Shown: positions 45,785 through 54,419 of the stretch, one piece after another | Layout of the letters: each line of letters opens with the position of its first letter | Numbering within the stretch: the first letter of the stretch is position 1 | Origin: Deltaproteobacteria bacterium | GTDB taxonomy: Bacteria; Desulfobacterota; Binatia; HRBIN30; JACQVA1 | Direction of reading: 5' to 3' | Assembly: GCA_016178705.1 (NCBI GenBank) | Contig: JACOST010000014.1 | Location: 124,001-188,000, forward strand | DNA length: 64,000 nucleotides | The notes under the pieces: model-generated | Told to the model about the DNA's origin: nothing | Seen by the model: the letters and a program-made list of their open reading frames with translations, nothing else | The model's database searches: none | Position numbers and translations under genes: made by a program

Positions 45785-46783
45785 GTGCGCAAACTGTTGG
45801 TGAGCATCGTGGTGCTGCTAGTCATGGCCGCGGGTGTTGTGGCGGGAGCGGCTCAGCTTGCGTGGCGCGAGCTGCACCGGTCACAGCCGCTGCCGGTGGC
45901 TGGGGTGGTGGTGAGTGTGACGCCCGGTGACCACTTCCGCACGGTGGCCAACCGCCTGCAAGCGGCCGGCATCCTGCGCCATGGCTGGCTGCTCTCGCTG
46001 TGGGCGCGGGTGAACGCGCTCGATCGTCAGGTGCGTCCCGGCGACTATCGCTTCGAGCGCGCGCTGACGCCGATCGAGGTACTCGACCTGCTGCGCTCCC
46101 CGCTGGCGGCGCTCCATCGCGTCACCATACCCGAAGGCAGCACGGCCGAGCAGATCGCGGCGATCTGGGCCGCGCAAGGTTTCGGTGGCGTTGATGCGTT
46201 CATGCTCGCGGCGCACGACCCCAACTTGCTCGCCGATTTGGATCTGCCGGCGAGCGGGGTGGAGGGCTACTTGTTCCCCAACACCTACGCAGCGCAATGG
46301 AGCGACGCGCCCGCAGAGATCATTCGGCGCATGGTCGCGCGGTTCCGCGCGGTGGCGAGCGAGTTGGATGCGCTGCGGCGCCAGCGCGACCTGACGGTCC
46401 AAGCCTGGGTGACGCTGGCATCGATCGTCGAGAAGGAAACCGGCGCGCCGAGTGAGCGGGCGCTGGTGGCCGCCGTGTTTCTCAATCGCTTGCGTTCGCA
46501 CTGGCCTTTGCAGTCGGATCCGACAGTGATCTACGGCATCGAGGCCTTCGACGGCAATCTGACCAAGGCCCAGCTGCGCCAGCCGACTCGCTACAACACG
46601 TACACCATCCCAGGCTTACCGCCGGGTCCGATTTGCAATCCGGGACGCGCCGCGCTCGCCGCGGTACTGCAACCGGCTGCCGTCGACTCCCTTTACTTCG
46701 TCGCCCGCGGCGATGGCACGCATCAGTTCTCCACTACCCTGGCCGAGCACAATCGCGCCGTCGATCGCTTCCAACGGAAGTAG
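45785..46783 (+). CDS. mltG: Endolytic transglycosylase MltG (YceG)
   Basis: MltG cuts nascent glycan strands inside the membrane-proximal peptidoglycan and so helps end polymerisation. The 332-residue protein has one N-terminal helix (VSIVVLLVMAAGVVAGAA), a LysM-like segment with VTPGDHFRTVANRLQ, and the catalytic domain with VTLASIVEKETG. The active Glu is residue 216, near the E. coli position 218. Other marks are GVEGYLFPNTY and YNTYTIPGLPPGPICNPG. GTG 45785 is preferred over TTG 45776. The 103-base gap before it shows no obvious promoter. Confidence 0.93.
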   Translation: MRKLLVSIVVLLVMAAGVVAGAAQLAWRELHRSQPLPVAGVVVSVTPGDHFRTVANRLQAAGILRHGWLLSLWARVNALDRQVRPGDYRFERALTPIEVLDLLRSPLAALHRVTIPEGSTAEQIAAIWAAQGFGGVDAFMLAAHDPNLLADLDLPASGVEGYLFPNTYAAQWSDAPAEIIRRMVARFRAVASELDALRRQRDLTVQAWVTLASIVEKETGAPSERALVAAVFLNRLRSHWPLQSDPTVIYGIEAFDGNLTKAQLRQPTRYNTYTIPGLPPGPICNPGRAALAAVLQPAAVDSLYFVARGDGTHQFSTTLAEHNRAVDRFQRK

Positions 46784-46853
46784 GGAGGGCCGCTCCCACC
46801 TTGGCTTGATTCCGATCCGGATTGTCGGCAGGATCGCGCGCGCGGAGTCTCCC

Positions 46854-47027
46854 ATGGCAGATGAGTTGCAGTCGTGTTGTGTGGTGGCGCGGGATGCGTA
46901 CTTGCGGCGGATCGCCGACAGCGTCATCAACTATCCCGTGATCAAACAATTTTCGTGTCCTACCTGCCGTCAAATCGTGCCGGTGCGGCTCTACGGTCCG
47001 CCCGACGACGCGGGAGAGGCCGCCTGA
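46854..47027 (+). CDS. Small cysteine-containing protein
   Basis: A 57-residue protein with CC near residue 8 and a CPTC at about 35 (FSCPTCRQIVPV), possibly one zinc site shared by four cysteines. Its composition looks coding and it sits 22 bases before the glycosyltransferase gene. No family recognised and no strong ribosome site, so it could be a leader peptide or a chance frame. Confidence 0.45.
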   Translation: MADELQSCCVVARDAYLRRIADSVINYPVIKQFSCPTCRQIVPVRLYGPPDDAGEAA

Positions 47028-47049
47028 GCCGCGCCGGCGTTCGCGCCTC

Positions 47050-48693
47050 ATGAGTCGAGCCCACGCCCGCCGTTGGGCCAGTGCTGTAGTCGGGCTTGGC
47101 AGCCTATTGATTGGGATCACGATATTTCGCACGAGTCTCACCGACGACGAACCCTACAGCTACGCCTTCGGTCATCGCATTGTCTTTGACGGCAACTTCG
47201 TTCGGCCGGGCCCGTTCGAAGCGTCGAAGTTACCGGTGCTGGCGCTGGCCGCGCTGCCCGAGCGGATCGGTAACTGGTTGGGGCTCGATCGCCGCCTCGC
47301 CGAGCGCGCGCTGTCGTTGACAGCGCTGCACACGCGCGAGCGCAGCTACATCGTGGACAATCTGCCGGTGTACGGCGGTCGCCTGGTTACCGCGCTCTTC
47401 TATCTCGGCATCGGTGTCCTCGTCTTCGCCTGGGGGCTCGAAGTGTACGGGCCGAGCGGCGCGCTGGGCGCGACATTGTTGATCGCGTTTCTGCCGACGT
47501 TGCTCGGACACGCCGCCGCGGCGACCACCGACGCGGCAGCCACCTTTGCTGTCCTCGCCGCGGTCTATGCGCTGGCGCGCGGACTACTCGACCCGACCAT
47601 CGAACGCATCCTGCTCGCCGGCCTCGCCTGCGGGTTCGCGCTGCTGACCAAGTACTCGGCCGCGGCGTTGGCGCCGCTGGCCCTGATCATGGTGGGGATT
47701 CGGACGCTGACAGCGGAACCGATCGAATCGAAAATCCGCGTGGCGCAGGCGGCTCTCAGCGCCGTCGTGCTGACGGGCCTGGTTGCGACGGTGGTGCTGA
47801 GTGCCGGCTTCGCGTTTCAGCATCCACTAACGAACTTAAACGAGTTGGCGTGCGCGAGCCGCGTGATGCAGGCGCTGCGCGGCTGGATCGGCGGCGTCGC
47901 GTTGCCACTGCCGTACGAGTATCTCACCGGCCTCGACCAGGTGCTGCAACAGGATCAAGATCGCACCGCCGGCGGCGCGGTGTACTTGCTCGGCACGCTC
48001 AGTGAGCACGGACTGCCGTCGTTCTATCTGATCGCGACCGCACTCAAGACACCACTGCCGTTCCTGCTACTCGTGCTCGCGCGACCGTGGCGGTGGCATC
48101 GCCGCTACACCGACCTGGTGTGGCTGGCGCCGATTGCGTGGTTCGCAATCGAGATGAGTTATGGCCTGAACTCGCAAGTGGGACTGCGCTACCTCTTGCC
48201 GGTGTTTCCGTTCACCGCGCTGTTAGCAGGCGCGGCGTGGGATCATGGGCGCCCGCGACGCTGGCGCCAGCTCGCGACCGCTCTCGGCGTGCTCGCGGTC
48301 ATTGAAGCGGCGTGGAATTGCCCGCACTATCTGTCGTACTTCAATCAACTCATTGGCTCGCGTGTGAACGCGTATCGCTACTTGGCGGATTCGAATCTCG
48401 ATTGGGACCAAGCGCGTTTCGAGTTGTGGCGGTGGGAGGAGCGTCAGCAGCCCGGAACGTACTTCCTCGACGCGCGCTACGAGCCGCGCGCCGGCCTCGT
48501 GGTGGTGCGCGCCTCCGAGCTCGTCGGCGTGTACGACGTTGCAACGTACCGTTGGTTGCGCGAGGCCAACGCCCACGGCACCGCGCACTTGATCGATTCG
48601 GTGGGCGATGCGTTTCTCGTGTTTGCAGTCGATCCGAAAGTCGTGTTGCCGGCGACAGAGGCCGGGCAGAAGAGCGGTCCGCCCGGCGAGTAG
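47050..48693 (+). CDS. GT39-like dolichyl/polyprenyl-phosphate-mannose-protein mannosyltransferase family membrane protein
   Basis: A 547-residue GT-C protein with about ten helices. The first loop has the catalytic pair in TDDEPYSYAFGHR. Other PMT/ArnT-type traits are ATLLIAFLPTLLGHAAAATTDAAATF and, near the end, NLDWDQARFELW, which is typical of bacterial GT39 proteins. It should transfer a sugar from a lipid carrier to a protein or glycan. The C-terminal ~60 residues lack helices. The frame extends beyond neither edge. It is the third GT-C-type protein in this window. Confidence 0.82.
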   Translation: MSRAHARRWASAVVGLGSLLIGITIFRTSLTDDEPYSYAFGHRIVFDGNFVRPGPFEASKLPVLALAALPERIGNWLGLDRRLAERALSLTALHTRERSYIVDNLPVYGGRLVTALFYLGIGVLVFAWGLEVYGPSGALGATLLIAFLPTLLGHAAAATTDAAATFAVLAAVYALARGLLDPTIERILLAGLACGFALLTKYSAAALAPLALIMVGIRTLTAEPIESKIRVAQAALSAVVLTGLVATVVLSAGFAFQHPLTNLNELACASRVMQALRGWIGGVALPLPYEYLTGLDQVLQQDQDRTAGGAVYLLGTLSEHGLPSFYLIATALKTPLPFLLLVLARPWRWHRRYTDLVWLAPIAWFAIEMSYGLNSQVGLRYLLPVFPFTALLAGAAWDHGRPRRWRQLATALGVLAVIEAAWNCPHYLSYFNQLIGSRVNAYRYLADSNLDWDQARFELWRWEERQQPGTYFLDARYEPRAGLVVVRASELVGVYDVATYRWLREANAHGTAHLIDSVGDAFLVFAVDPKVVLPATEAGQKSGPPGE

Positions 48694-49147
48694 GGAGGAC
48701 GAGGACCTCGCCGGGCGGTTCTGGGGGGACCAGGCTTGACGCGATCGAACGTTCAAAGTTGAGGGTCGCAGGCGCGGATTGTTGCGGCGCGACCTTCAGC
48801 TCTCAATGCTCCATCGCCACCTACTGCTGCGCCACCTACGACTGAGGGGGACGAGTCGGACGCTTGGCGCTACTCGCCGACCGGAGCGACGGTACGCCTG
48901 CGGGCCGCTTCAGGGCCACCACCATCATCCACCGCTTCTTTGCCTTCGACCACTTCCCGGTTGCGATCAATTGCATCTGACTCTCCCCTCCACAGCGATC
49001 TGGAAAGGAAGAGAGGCAAGCCACATGCCACGGTAGCCTCGGGCTGACCGCACATTGGTTCGCGGCCGGCCGCACAAATGCGAACAGCGGGGATTACAAC
49101 AGTGCGCGATCTAGGCTCTGAGCCTGATCGTATGGTAGGAAGCTGCG
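48694..49147. other. 454-base gap with a decayed heptamer hairpin
   Basis: No gene is supported. Bases 48742-48845 show CGATCGA, ACGTTCA, AAGTTGA, GGGTCGC and then GCGACCT, TCAGCTC, TCAATGC, a worn head-to-head heptamer array. Apart from this and the ribosome site of the next gene I see nothing clear. A promoter for the next gene must lie here. Confidence 0.6.
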
Positions 49148-49438
49148 ATGATGCGCCTCGCTTGTACGCTGACCTTGACACTCGCGCTCGCTGGGATGGC
49201 TGTGGCGCAGACTGCCGCGCCGGTCCAGTTCGGATACTTCAAATGTTCCTGCGGGCCAACGAGTCCGGCCTTGTCCCCGACCCCGAACTTCTTGGGTCAG
49301 GCTGCCGTAACGTTGTCGTGGAGCGGGACCATCTACGCGCTCTCCGATGTTGACGCCCGTCTCAAGGCGAAGAACGCGTGCGTGGCCGAGAACCGCGGCA
49401 GTTCCCTGCTGTGTGACGGCTGTCGGTGTTCCAAGTAG
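49148..49438 (+). CDS. Small secreted cysteine-rich protein
   Basis: A 96-residue protein with a clean signal peptide (LACTLTLTLALAGMAVAQ). The mature part of ~75 residues has six cysteines: YFKCSCGP near the N-terminus and CVAENRGSSLLCDGCRCSK at the end, a likely disulfide or metal cluster. An AGGAAG site precedes the adjacent ATGATG. It may be periplasmic or extracellular. Not recognised. Confidence 0.7.
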   Translation: MMRLACTLTLTLALAGMAVAQTAAPVQFGYFKCSCGPTSPALSPTPNFLGQAAVTLSWSGTIYALSDVDARLKAKNACVAENRGSSLLCDGCRCSK

Positions 49439-49506
49439 GTCGAACGCGCGACCGGCCGGTTTGAGGGATGGGAGAGCGCGCGAGGAGCGTGAGAGAGGAA
49501 CTCCTG

Positions 49507-49932
49507 ATGAAGATGGTTTTCACGGGGCTTGTGGCAATCCATTTCGCCGCGGCCGCCTGGCACGGCGGCGCGCACGATCAGCTCGCGATCGCGTTGCCGC
49601 CCGCAAAGAACGCTTTCGTCTACATCGTGATCCTCGTCGGCCCCATCGTCGGGGCGGCGCTCAGTTGGACGCGCTACGCGTGGCTGGGCATCTGGACGTT
49701 CTTCTTCTCCATGCTCGGCGCCCTTCTCTTCGGCGTGTATCATCACTACGTGATGGTGTCGCCGGACAACATCGGCCATTTGCCGACCGGCACGGCGGAC
49801 GCTCATTCGCAATTCATCGCCAGCGCGGCCGTCATTGCCTTGCTGGAACTGGCGTCAGCGCTCTACGGCGCATTCTGCCTCGGCTCGTATCGTGGAACTG
49901 CCGCGCCGTTGTCCGACGCACGCAAGAGATAG
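49507..49932 (+). CDS. Four-helix membrane protein of unknown function
   Basis: A 141-residue protein with four hydrophobic segments (FTGLVAIHFAAAAWHGGAH, AFVYIVILVGPIVGAALSW, LGIWTFFFSMLGALLFGVYHH, FIASAAVIALLELASALYGAFCLG). Histidines His12, His17 and His20 region plus HHY in helix 3 could bind a metal or haem, but this is speculation. I use ATG 49507, preceded by GAGAGAGGAACTCC. It is 74 bases after the small secreted protein gene. Confidence 0.72.
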   Translation: MKMVFTGLVAIHFAAAAWHGGAHDQLAIALPPAKNAFVYIVILVGPIVGAALSWTRYAWLGIWTFFFSMLGALLFGVYHHYVMVSPDNIGHLPTGTADAHSQFIASAAVIALLELASALYGAFCLGSYRGTAAPLSDARKR

Positions 49933-49948
49933 GATCATCGTCGGGCGG

Positions 49949-51139
49949 CTAGCGCCGCCGTTGCTGGGCCGCCTGTGCCGCCGCCTGTTGCGGCGTCATG
50001 ATCAGCGATGAGCGCACCTGTTCCTGCTCTTGTTCAGCGGCCATCTGAAGGAAGGCGGCGAGACTGGTGCGCACGAGTTGTTCGCACAGTGGAACGTCGC
50101 GCCCGCCGTGCGTGCTCTGCTCAAGCGCGACGGCGACGGCGCACGCGCGCCGTGCCGCATCGAGTCGTTGCGTGGCCGCGAACACGTACGCCATCAGCAG
50201 CAGCCGGCGCGCGTAACTCGCCTGCCGCTCGCCGCCGAAGAGTTCTTCGAGCGCATGGTCAATGGTGGTGCGGAAGCGCTCCTGCTGTTGCGCCGGGCTG
50301 AGCACGATGGGGCTGTCCTTCACCTGTAGCATCTCGTCGAGGTACGGCTTCAACGTCTCGACGTCGAAGAACCAGGTGCGAAATTCCTTCTCTTCGAGCA
50401 GCGTGGGTGACGTGGCGAGCAGCGTGGGTTCGGCAGCGATGGCCGTGGCGTCGAGTTTGGACCAGATCAATGCGGGTAGATCACCCGGCGCCGGCGTGCG
50501 CACCAACTGTGCCCGCAAGCCGGGGTAGTCACCCTCGATGGCGGTGCCGCGCTGTCCCGCCCACTGAAAGGCGCGGTCCATCAAGAAATCACAGTAGCGC
50601 CAGTCGGCGTCGACGAGGCGGATCTCGTGCTTGGTCTCCAGATCTTGCCGCGCGCTACGCAGCGCTTTGCGCGTGGTGTGATGGAGCGCGGTGTCGCGCA
50701 TGCCCTCGGGGTCGTTGATGACCGCGAGCAAGTGGGCGATGCCGCCGCCGGGCAGCGGCCGCACCAACCACACCAACTGATCGCCTCGCCCGTCGATCGG
50801 GGAAAGATAGCCTTCGATCTGCGGGCCAAGCAGCGGGGCGGGTGCCGCTGCCGTGATCTCGGCGGGCCGCGCGATGCCGCGTTGCTCGAGGCGATAGAGC
50901 GCGCGCTTCACTTCCTTGTGCACGAGCTTGTCCGCGCTGCGGACTTCGATCTCGTGCAGCAGTGCGACGCTCGCGTCGTGCGGTTGCGCTCCCAGGCGGG
51001 CGGCGATGGCGACATCGGCGCTGGGGTCACGATGGACGTGCGCGCGGAGTGCGCCGGCGTCGGCGTCCGCGCCCACGTGCCACTCATCTAGCAACGCCTC
51101 GCCACGGCGCACAGATTCGTCTCGATCGAGTTTCGCCAT
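49949..51139 (-). CDS. Soluble protein of unknown function
   Basis: A 396-residue protein without signal or membrane helix. The N-terminal part is helical and HEAT-like (DPSADVAIAARLG, KEVKRALYRLEQRGI). The centre has a mixed alpha/beta region with LVWLVRPLPGGG and INDPEGMRD. The C-terminus is a Gln/Ala-rich tail (QEQEQ, AAAQAAQQRRR). I find no family. The start at ATG 51139 excludes a basic extension to 51214. It converges with the four-helix membrane protein gene and follows the cytochrome gene on the same strand. Confidence 0.75.
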   Translation of the reverse strand: MAKLDRDESVRRGEALLDEWHVGADADAGALRAHVHRDPSADVAIAARLGAQPHDASVALLHEIEVRSADKLVHKEVKRALYRLEQRGIARPAEITAAAPAPLLGPQIEGYLSPIDGRGDQLVWLVRPLPGGGIAHLLAVINDPEGMRDTALHHTTRKALRSARQDLETKHEIRLVDADWRYCDFLMDRAFQWAGQRGTAIEGDYPGLRAQLVRTPAPGDLPALIWSKLDATAIAAEPTLLATSPTLLEEKEFRTWFFDVETLKPYLDEMLQVKDSPIVLSPAQQQERFRTTIDHALEELFGGERQASYARRLLLMAYVFAATQRLDAARRACAVAVALEQSTHGGRDVPLCEQLVRTSLAAFLQMAAEQEQEQVRSSLIMTPQQAAAQAAQQRRR

Positions 51140-51210
51140 TCGGGTTCCGCTGCGGGGCACTCTAAACCGTCGACCTTTGGCTGTCGACTTCGCCGACGGA
51201 CTTCGTCTCG

Positions 51211-51249
51211 TCACGTCGCCTACTCACGTCGTCTACTCACGTCGTCTAA
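51211..51249. repeat. Three tandem 13-base units across the cytochrome stop codon
   Basis: TCACGTCGCCTAC, TCACGTCGTCTAC and TCACGTCGTCTAA follow each other exactly. The third carries the cytochrome stop codon on the minus strand. Confidence 0.8.
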
Positions 51250-53288
51250 TGACATCCCGGCGTGTCATCGCTGTCGCGTACCCAAAAGGTGTAGGCGGCG
51301 CAGTCGTTGGGCTTTGGTGACACCGCGGCCGGAATCCCGTTCTCGACCGGTGGCAACGCGCGCAGGTAGGCGAGCAGTGCGTGTTGATCCTCGACGCTGT
51401 AGTTCGAGAACTGCGTCCACGGCATCGCTTGCCAGTGAAAGGCCGCGCCTTCGCGCCCGACTCCGCTCACCAGTGCGCGCAACAGCGCCACGTCGGACCA
51501 CTCGCCCACGCCGGTCTCGTGCGGCGTGAGGTTAGGCATCCAAATGGTGCCGAATGTTGTTGCGCTGGTCTTCTTGCCGCCGCTACCGTCGCTGCTGTGG
51601 CAATAGGCGCACGAGGCCACACCGTACAGATAGCGTCCGCGCTGGAGCACGGCGACCGTATTGCGGGAGACGCTCGCCTCGACTGGCATCGGCAGGGCCG
51701 CGTTGAAGGTGCGTATCAGCGGCTCCGCCGACAGCATATCGAGGGCGGGCAAACGTGCGATCGTGACGCCGATGCCAACCAGCGCAACCACCACCAGCGC
51801 GAAGGCAACGGCCGGCCAGCGCCGCCGTCGCCGCCGGCCGTGCTTTGGCGCTCGCACCGCGACGAACATAATGAGGCCGCCAACGAGGATGACGGCCTGC
51901 AGCCACTCCATGACTCGCAGTGGCAAATCCAGCGCGATCGTCGCTGACGGCTCCTCCTCCCCGAAATTCCCGGGCGATCGTGTAAGTCGTTCGGGGATCG
52001 CTGCCGGCCGCGGCGCGCGCAGCTTGCGCGCCACGGTTTCGAGCAATCCAAAATGTAGCGCCGCCGGTACACGATTGCGCACCGGCGGTACGGTCTTCAG
52101 GTAACTGGCGATGGCGTTAGCATCGGCATCAGTAAGCGTGCCGAAGATCTGCCACGGCATGCTCCACAAATTGAGCCGCCGCCCGCGCGTGTGCCCACTG
52201 CGGATCGCATCCGCGATCTGTTCGACCGTCCAGCTGCCGAGGCCAGTGTCGTTGTCGGAGGTGAGGTTGCCGGCGAAGAACACGCCGTGCGCATCAGCGG
52301 TGATCTTCATGCCGCCAGCGAGGTAGTGCGTGGCGAGCGTGATGCCGGCGGCGTCGACCGGACTGTGGCAGAGACCGCACATGCTGCTCTCGACGAGGTA
52401 CTCGCCGCGCACCACGGGATCCGGCGCGCGCACGCCGTCGTCGAACGTGCCGTTGGGTTCCCACGGTGGGGTGCGGGCGAGGGAGCGGACATAGGCGACG
52501 ACCGCGGCAATCTGCGCCGGCTCGGCAACCTCCGCGTAGCCCGGCATCGGGGTGCCGCCCATACCGAAGGCGATGCGCGCGTACAGTGCCTCCGCGCTGT
52601 CACCACCACTGAAGGTCCACGGCGCACTGAGATCGCGCGGCGGATCGGGCTGACCCCACGTGTCCTTCAATTCCCTCGCTGCCGCGCCGTCGCCTCGTCC
52701 TTGGATGCCGTGACACGCGCCGCAGCTGAGCGCGCCATAGAGTTCGCGTCCTTGAAGAGCTGGATCGGCCGACGCCGGCACCAACAACGGCTCAGCCGCG
52801 TGCGGCGGGTTGCCCCATGCGCGATGCGGACCGAGATCGCGCACGTATTCAGCAACGGCGGTGACGTCGTCTGCCGATAGAATGTCTTGCCACTCCGGCA
52901 TTGCGCTCCCCGGCATGCCGCGTGTGATCGCGTCGCGCACGTCGTCGAATGCCGGCGGCTCATTGCTCGCAGTCGATTTGAGTTTGAAGACGCCGCCCGT
53001 GAAATCGCGCGGGCGAGGATGAAGAGCGACGGCGGCGGGGCCGTCGCCGCGACCGTCGGGTCCGTGACACACGGCGCAGTGTTGCGCGTAAACACGTGCG
53101 CCAATCGGCGCGTCGTCTTTCAAATCACTTCCCGGCGGCCATGCGATCGCGCGCGCGTCGGCGCGATCGGGCGATTGCGATTGCGGCGGCTTTGCCGACG
53201 CGAAGCGCGCGTACCACGACCGGCCCCCATCGAGTGCGAGCAAGAGCGCGAACATGGCCAGTAGAACTCGAACCCGCGAGGTTGGCAC
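51246..53288 (-). CDS. Membrane-anchored tetra-haem cytochrome c fusion
   Basis: A 680-residue exported c-type cytochrome with four CxxCH sites: CAVCH at 71-75, CGACH at 189-193, CGLCH at 304-308 and CAYCH at 560-564. An N-terminal anchor or signal (VRVLLAMFALLLALDGG) precedes two mono-haem domains, then a third domain like those of dehydrogenase cytochrome subunits (NLTSDNDTGLGSWTVEQIADAI). A membrane helix (about 465-485) and a second helix (about 500-520) follow, then the fourth haem domain. Each haem domain has the usual distal Met region. It transfers electrons in the periplasm to or from an unknown partner. Start is GTG 53288. No dehydrogenase subunit is adjacent. Confidence 0.9.
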   Translation of the reverse strand: MPTSRVRVLLAMFALLLALDGGRSWYARFASAKPPQSQSPDRADARAIAWPPGSDLKDDAPIGARVYAQHCAVCHGPDGRGDGPAAVALHPRPRDFTGGVFKLKSTASNEPPAFDDVRDAITRGMPGSAMPEWQDILSADDVTAVAEYVRDLGPHRAWGNPPHAAEPLLVPASADPALQGRELYGALSCGACHGIQGRGDGAAARELKDTWGQPDPPRDLSAPWTFSGGDSAEALYARIAFGMGGTPMPGYAEVAEPAQIAAVVAYVRSLARTPPWEPNGTFDDGVRAPDPVVRGEYLVESSMCGLCHSPVDAAGITLATHYLAGGMKITADAHGVFFAGNLTSDNDTGLGSWTVEQIADAIRSGHTRGRRLNLWSMPWQIFGTLTDADANAIASYLKTVPPVRNRVPAALHFGLLETVARKLRAPRPAAIPERLTRSPGNFGEEEPSATIALDLPLRVMEWLQAVILVGGLIMFVAVRAPKHGRRRRRRWPAVAFALVVVALVGIGVTIARLPALDMLSAEPLIRTFNAALPMPVEASVSRNTVAVLQRGRYLYGVASCAYCHSSDGSGGKKTSATTFGTIWMPNLTPHETGVGEWSDVALLRALVSGVGREGAAFHWQAMPWTQFSNYSVEDQHALLAYLRALPPVENGIPAAVSPKPNDCAAYTFWVRDSDDTPGCH

Positions 53289-53392
53289 CGGGCGACCCTA
53301 GGTGGCTGCGGTACGAGGGTCAAGGTCAACCGGCGCGTTCTAAATTCGCTCGCCTCGATTTCGGGGGCCGCTGCGTGCTAGGCGGAACAACG

Positions 53393-54325
53393 ATGATCAG
53401 AAGCACCCTTGCGATTCCCATCGTGCTCGATACCGATGTCGGCACCGACGTTGACGACGCGATTGCGATTGCGCTGTTGCTGGCGTCGCCGGAACTCGAC
53501 GCGCGGGCGGTGACGACTGTTTCGGGCGATGTTACGCTGCGCGCGCGCATCGCGAAGAAACTCTTCACGCTCGGTGAGCGCGCGAACGTTCCAATCGCCG
53601 CCGGCGTGCGCGAACCCATTCTCCGCCAGCGCAACTTCCTGTGGCTGGGGCATGAAGGGCGCGCGATCGTCGGTGACGACGAGTCGCTGCCGCTATCGCC
53701 CGTGCACGGTGTCGATTTGTTCATCGACACCGTGCTGCGCGAACGGCCGCAGGTGGTGACGATCGGGCCCTTATCGAATCTCGCCGTCGCGATCATGAAA
53801 GAGCCGGCGGTGATCGCGGCGATTCCCCACCTGACCGTGATGGGCGGCTCGATCGGCCGCGCGCTCGATGTGCCGCAGCTCGAATACAATCTCGGCAGCG
53901 ACGCCGAAGCCGCTCAGTTGGTGCTCGCCGCCGGTATCCCGACGACGCTGGTCCCGCTCGACGTGACCTTTCGCGTGTTCTTCGCTACCGCCGAGCTGGC
54001 GCGTCTACGCGCCTCGCGTTCACGGCTGGTGCAAACGGTATGTGACGCCATCGATGTGTGGGCTCCTATTCATGCACAGTTCTTTGGCGAGTCGCGAGCC
54101 TTCGATCCGACCACCGTGGCGTTCTTGCACGATCCCTTGACGCTGGCAGTGGTGTTCGAGCGTTCGTTCGTCACCATGGAGCGACTGCGGTTGCGGCCGG
54201 CGATCGTCGATGGGATCTTCCGTCTCATGGAAGAACCGAATGCGCTGGAGTTCGAGGTCGCCACCCGCGTCGATGCGCCGGCGTTCGTCGAGTTTCTGCT
54301 ACAGCGGTTGATGAGTTTGGAATGA
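53393..54325 (+). CDS. Inosine/uridine-preferring nucleoside hydrolase
   Basis: A 310-residue enzyme that hydrolyses ribonucleosides to base and ribose. The calcium-binding motif DTDVGTDVDD is at residues 13-22. It also has VTIGPLSNLAVAI, LTVMGGSIG and an EYNLGSDAEAAQLVL stretch, all family marks, and LHDPLTLA near the end. The start ATG 53393 is preferred; the frame runs back to 53096 over the divergent cytochrome gene. The ribokinase downstream can phosphorylate its product, so this is a salvage pair. Confidence 0.93.
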   Translation: MIRSTLAIPIVLDTDVGTDVDDAIAIALLLASPELDARAVTTVSGDVTLRARIAKKLFTLGERANVPIAAGVREPILRQRNFLWLGHEGRAIVGDDESLPLSPVHGVDLFIDTVLRERPQVVTIGPLSNLAVAIMKEPAVIAAIPHLTVMGGSIGRALDVPQLEYNLGSDAEAAQLVLAAGIPTTLVPLDVTFRVFFATAELARLRASRSRLVQTVCDAIDVWAPIHAQFFGESRAFDPTTVAFLHDPLTLAVVFERSFVTMERLRLRPAIVDGIFRLMEEPNALEFEVATRVDAPAFVEFLLQRLMSLE

Positions 54326-54327
54326 CC

Positions 54328-54419
54328 GCCGATTGCCGATGGCAGATGGCTGATGGCCGATCGTTCAGTGAAGGCGCACTTCGAGCAGTAGACCATATGC
54401 CATCAGCCATCAGCCAAAT
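54328..54419. repeat. Heptamer arrays in inverted orientation, crossing the ribokinase start
   Basis: After the hydrolase stop: GCCGATT, GCCGATG, GCAGATG, GCTGATG, GCCGATC. Near the ribokinase ATG: GCCATCA, GCCATCA, GCCAAAT. GGCTGATGGC and GCCATCAGCC can pair, hiding the start codon at 54397. Confidence 0.8.
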
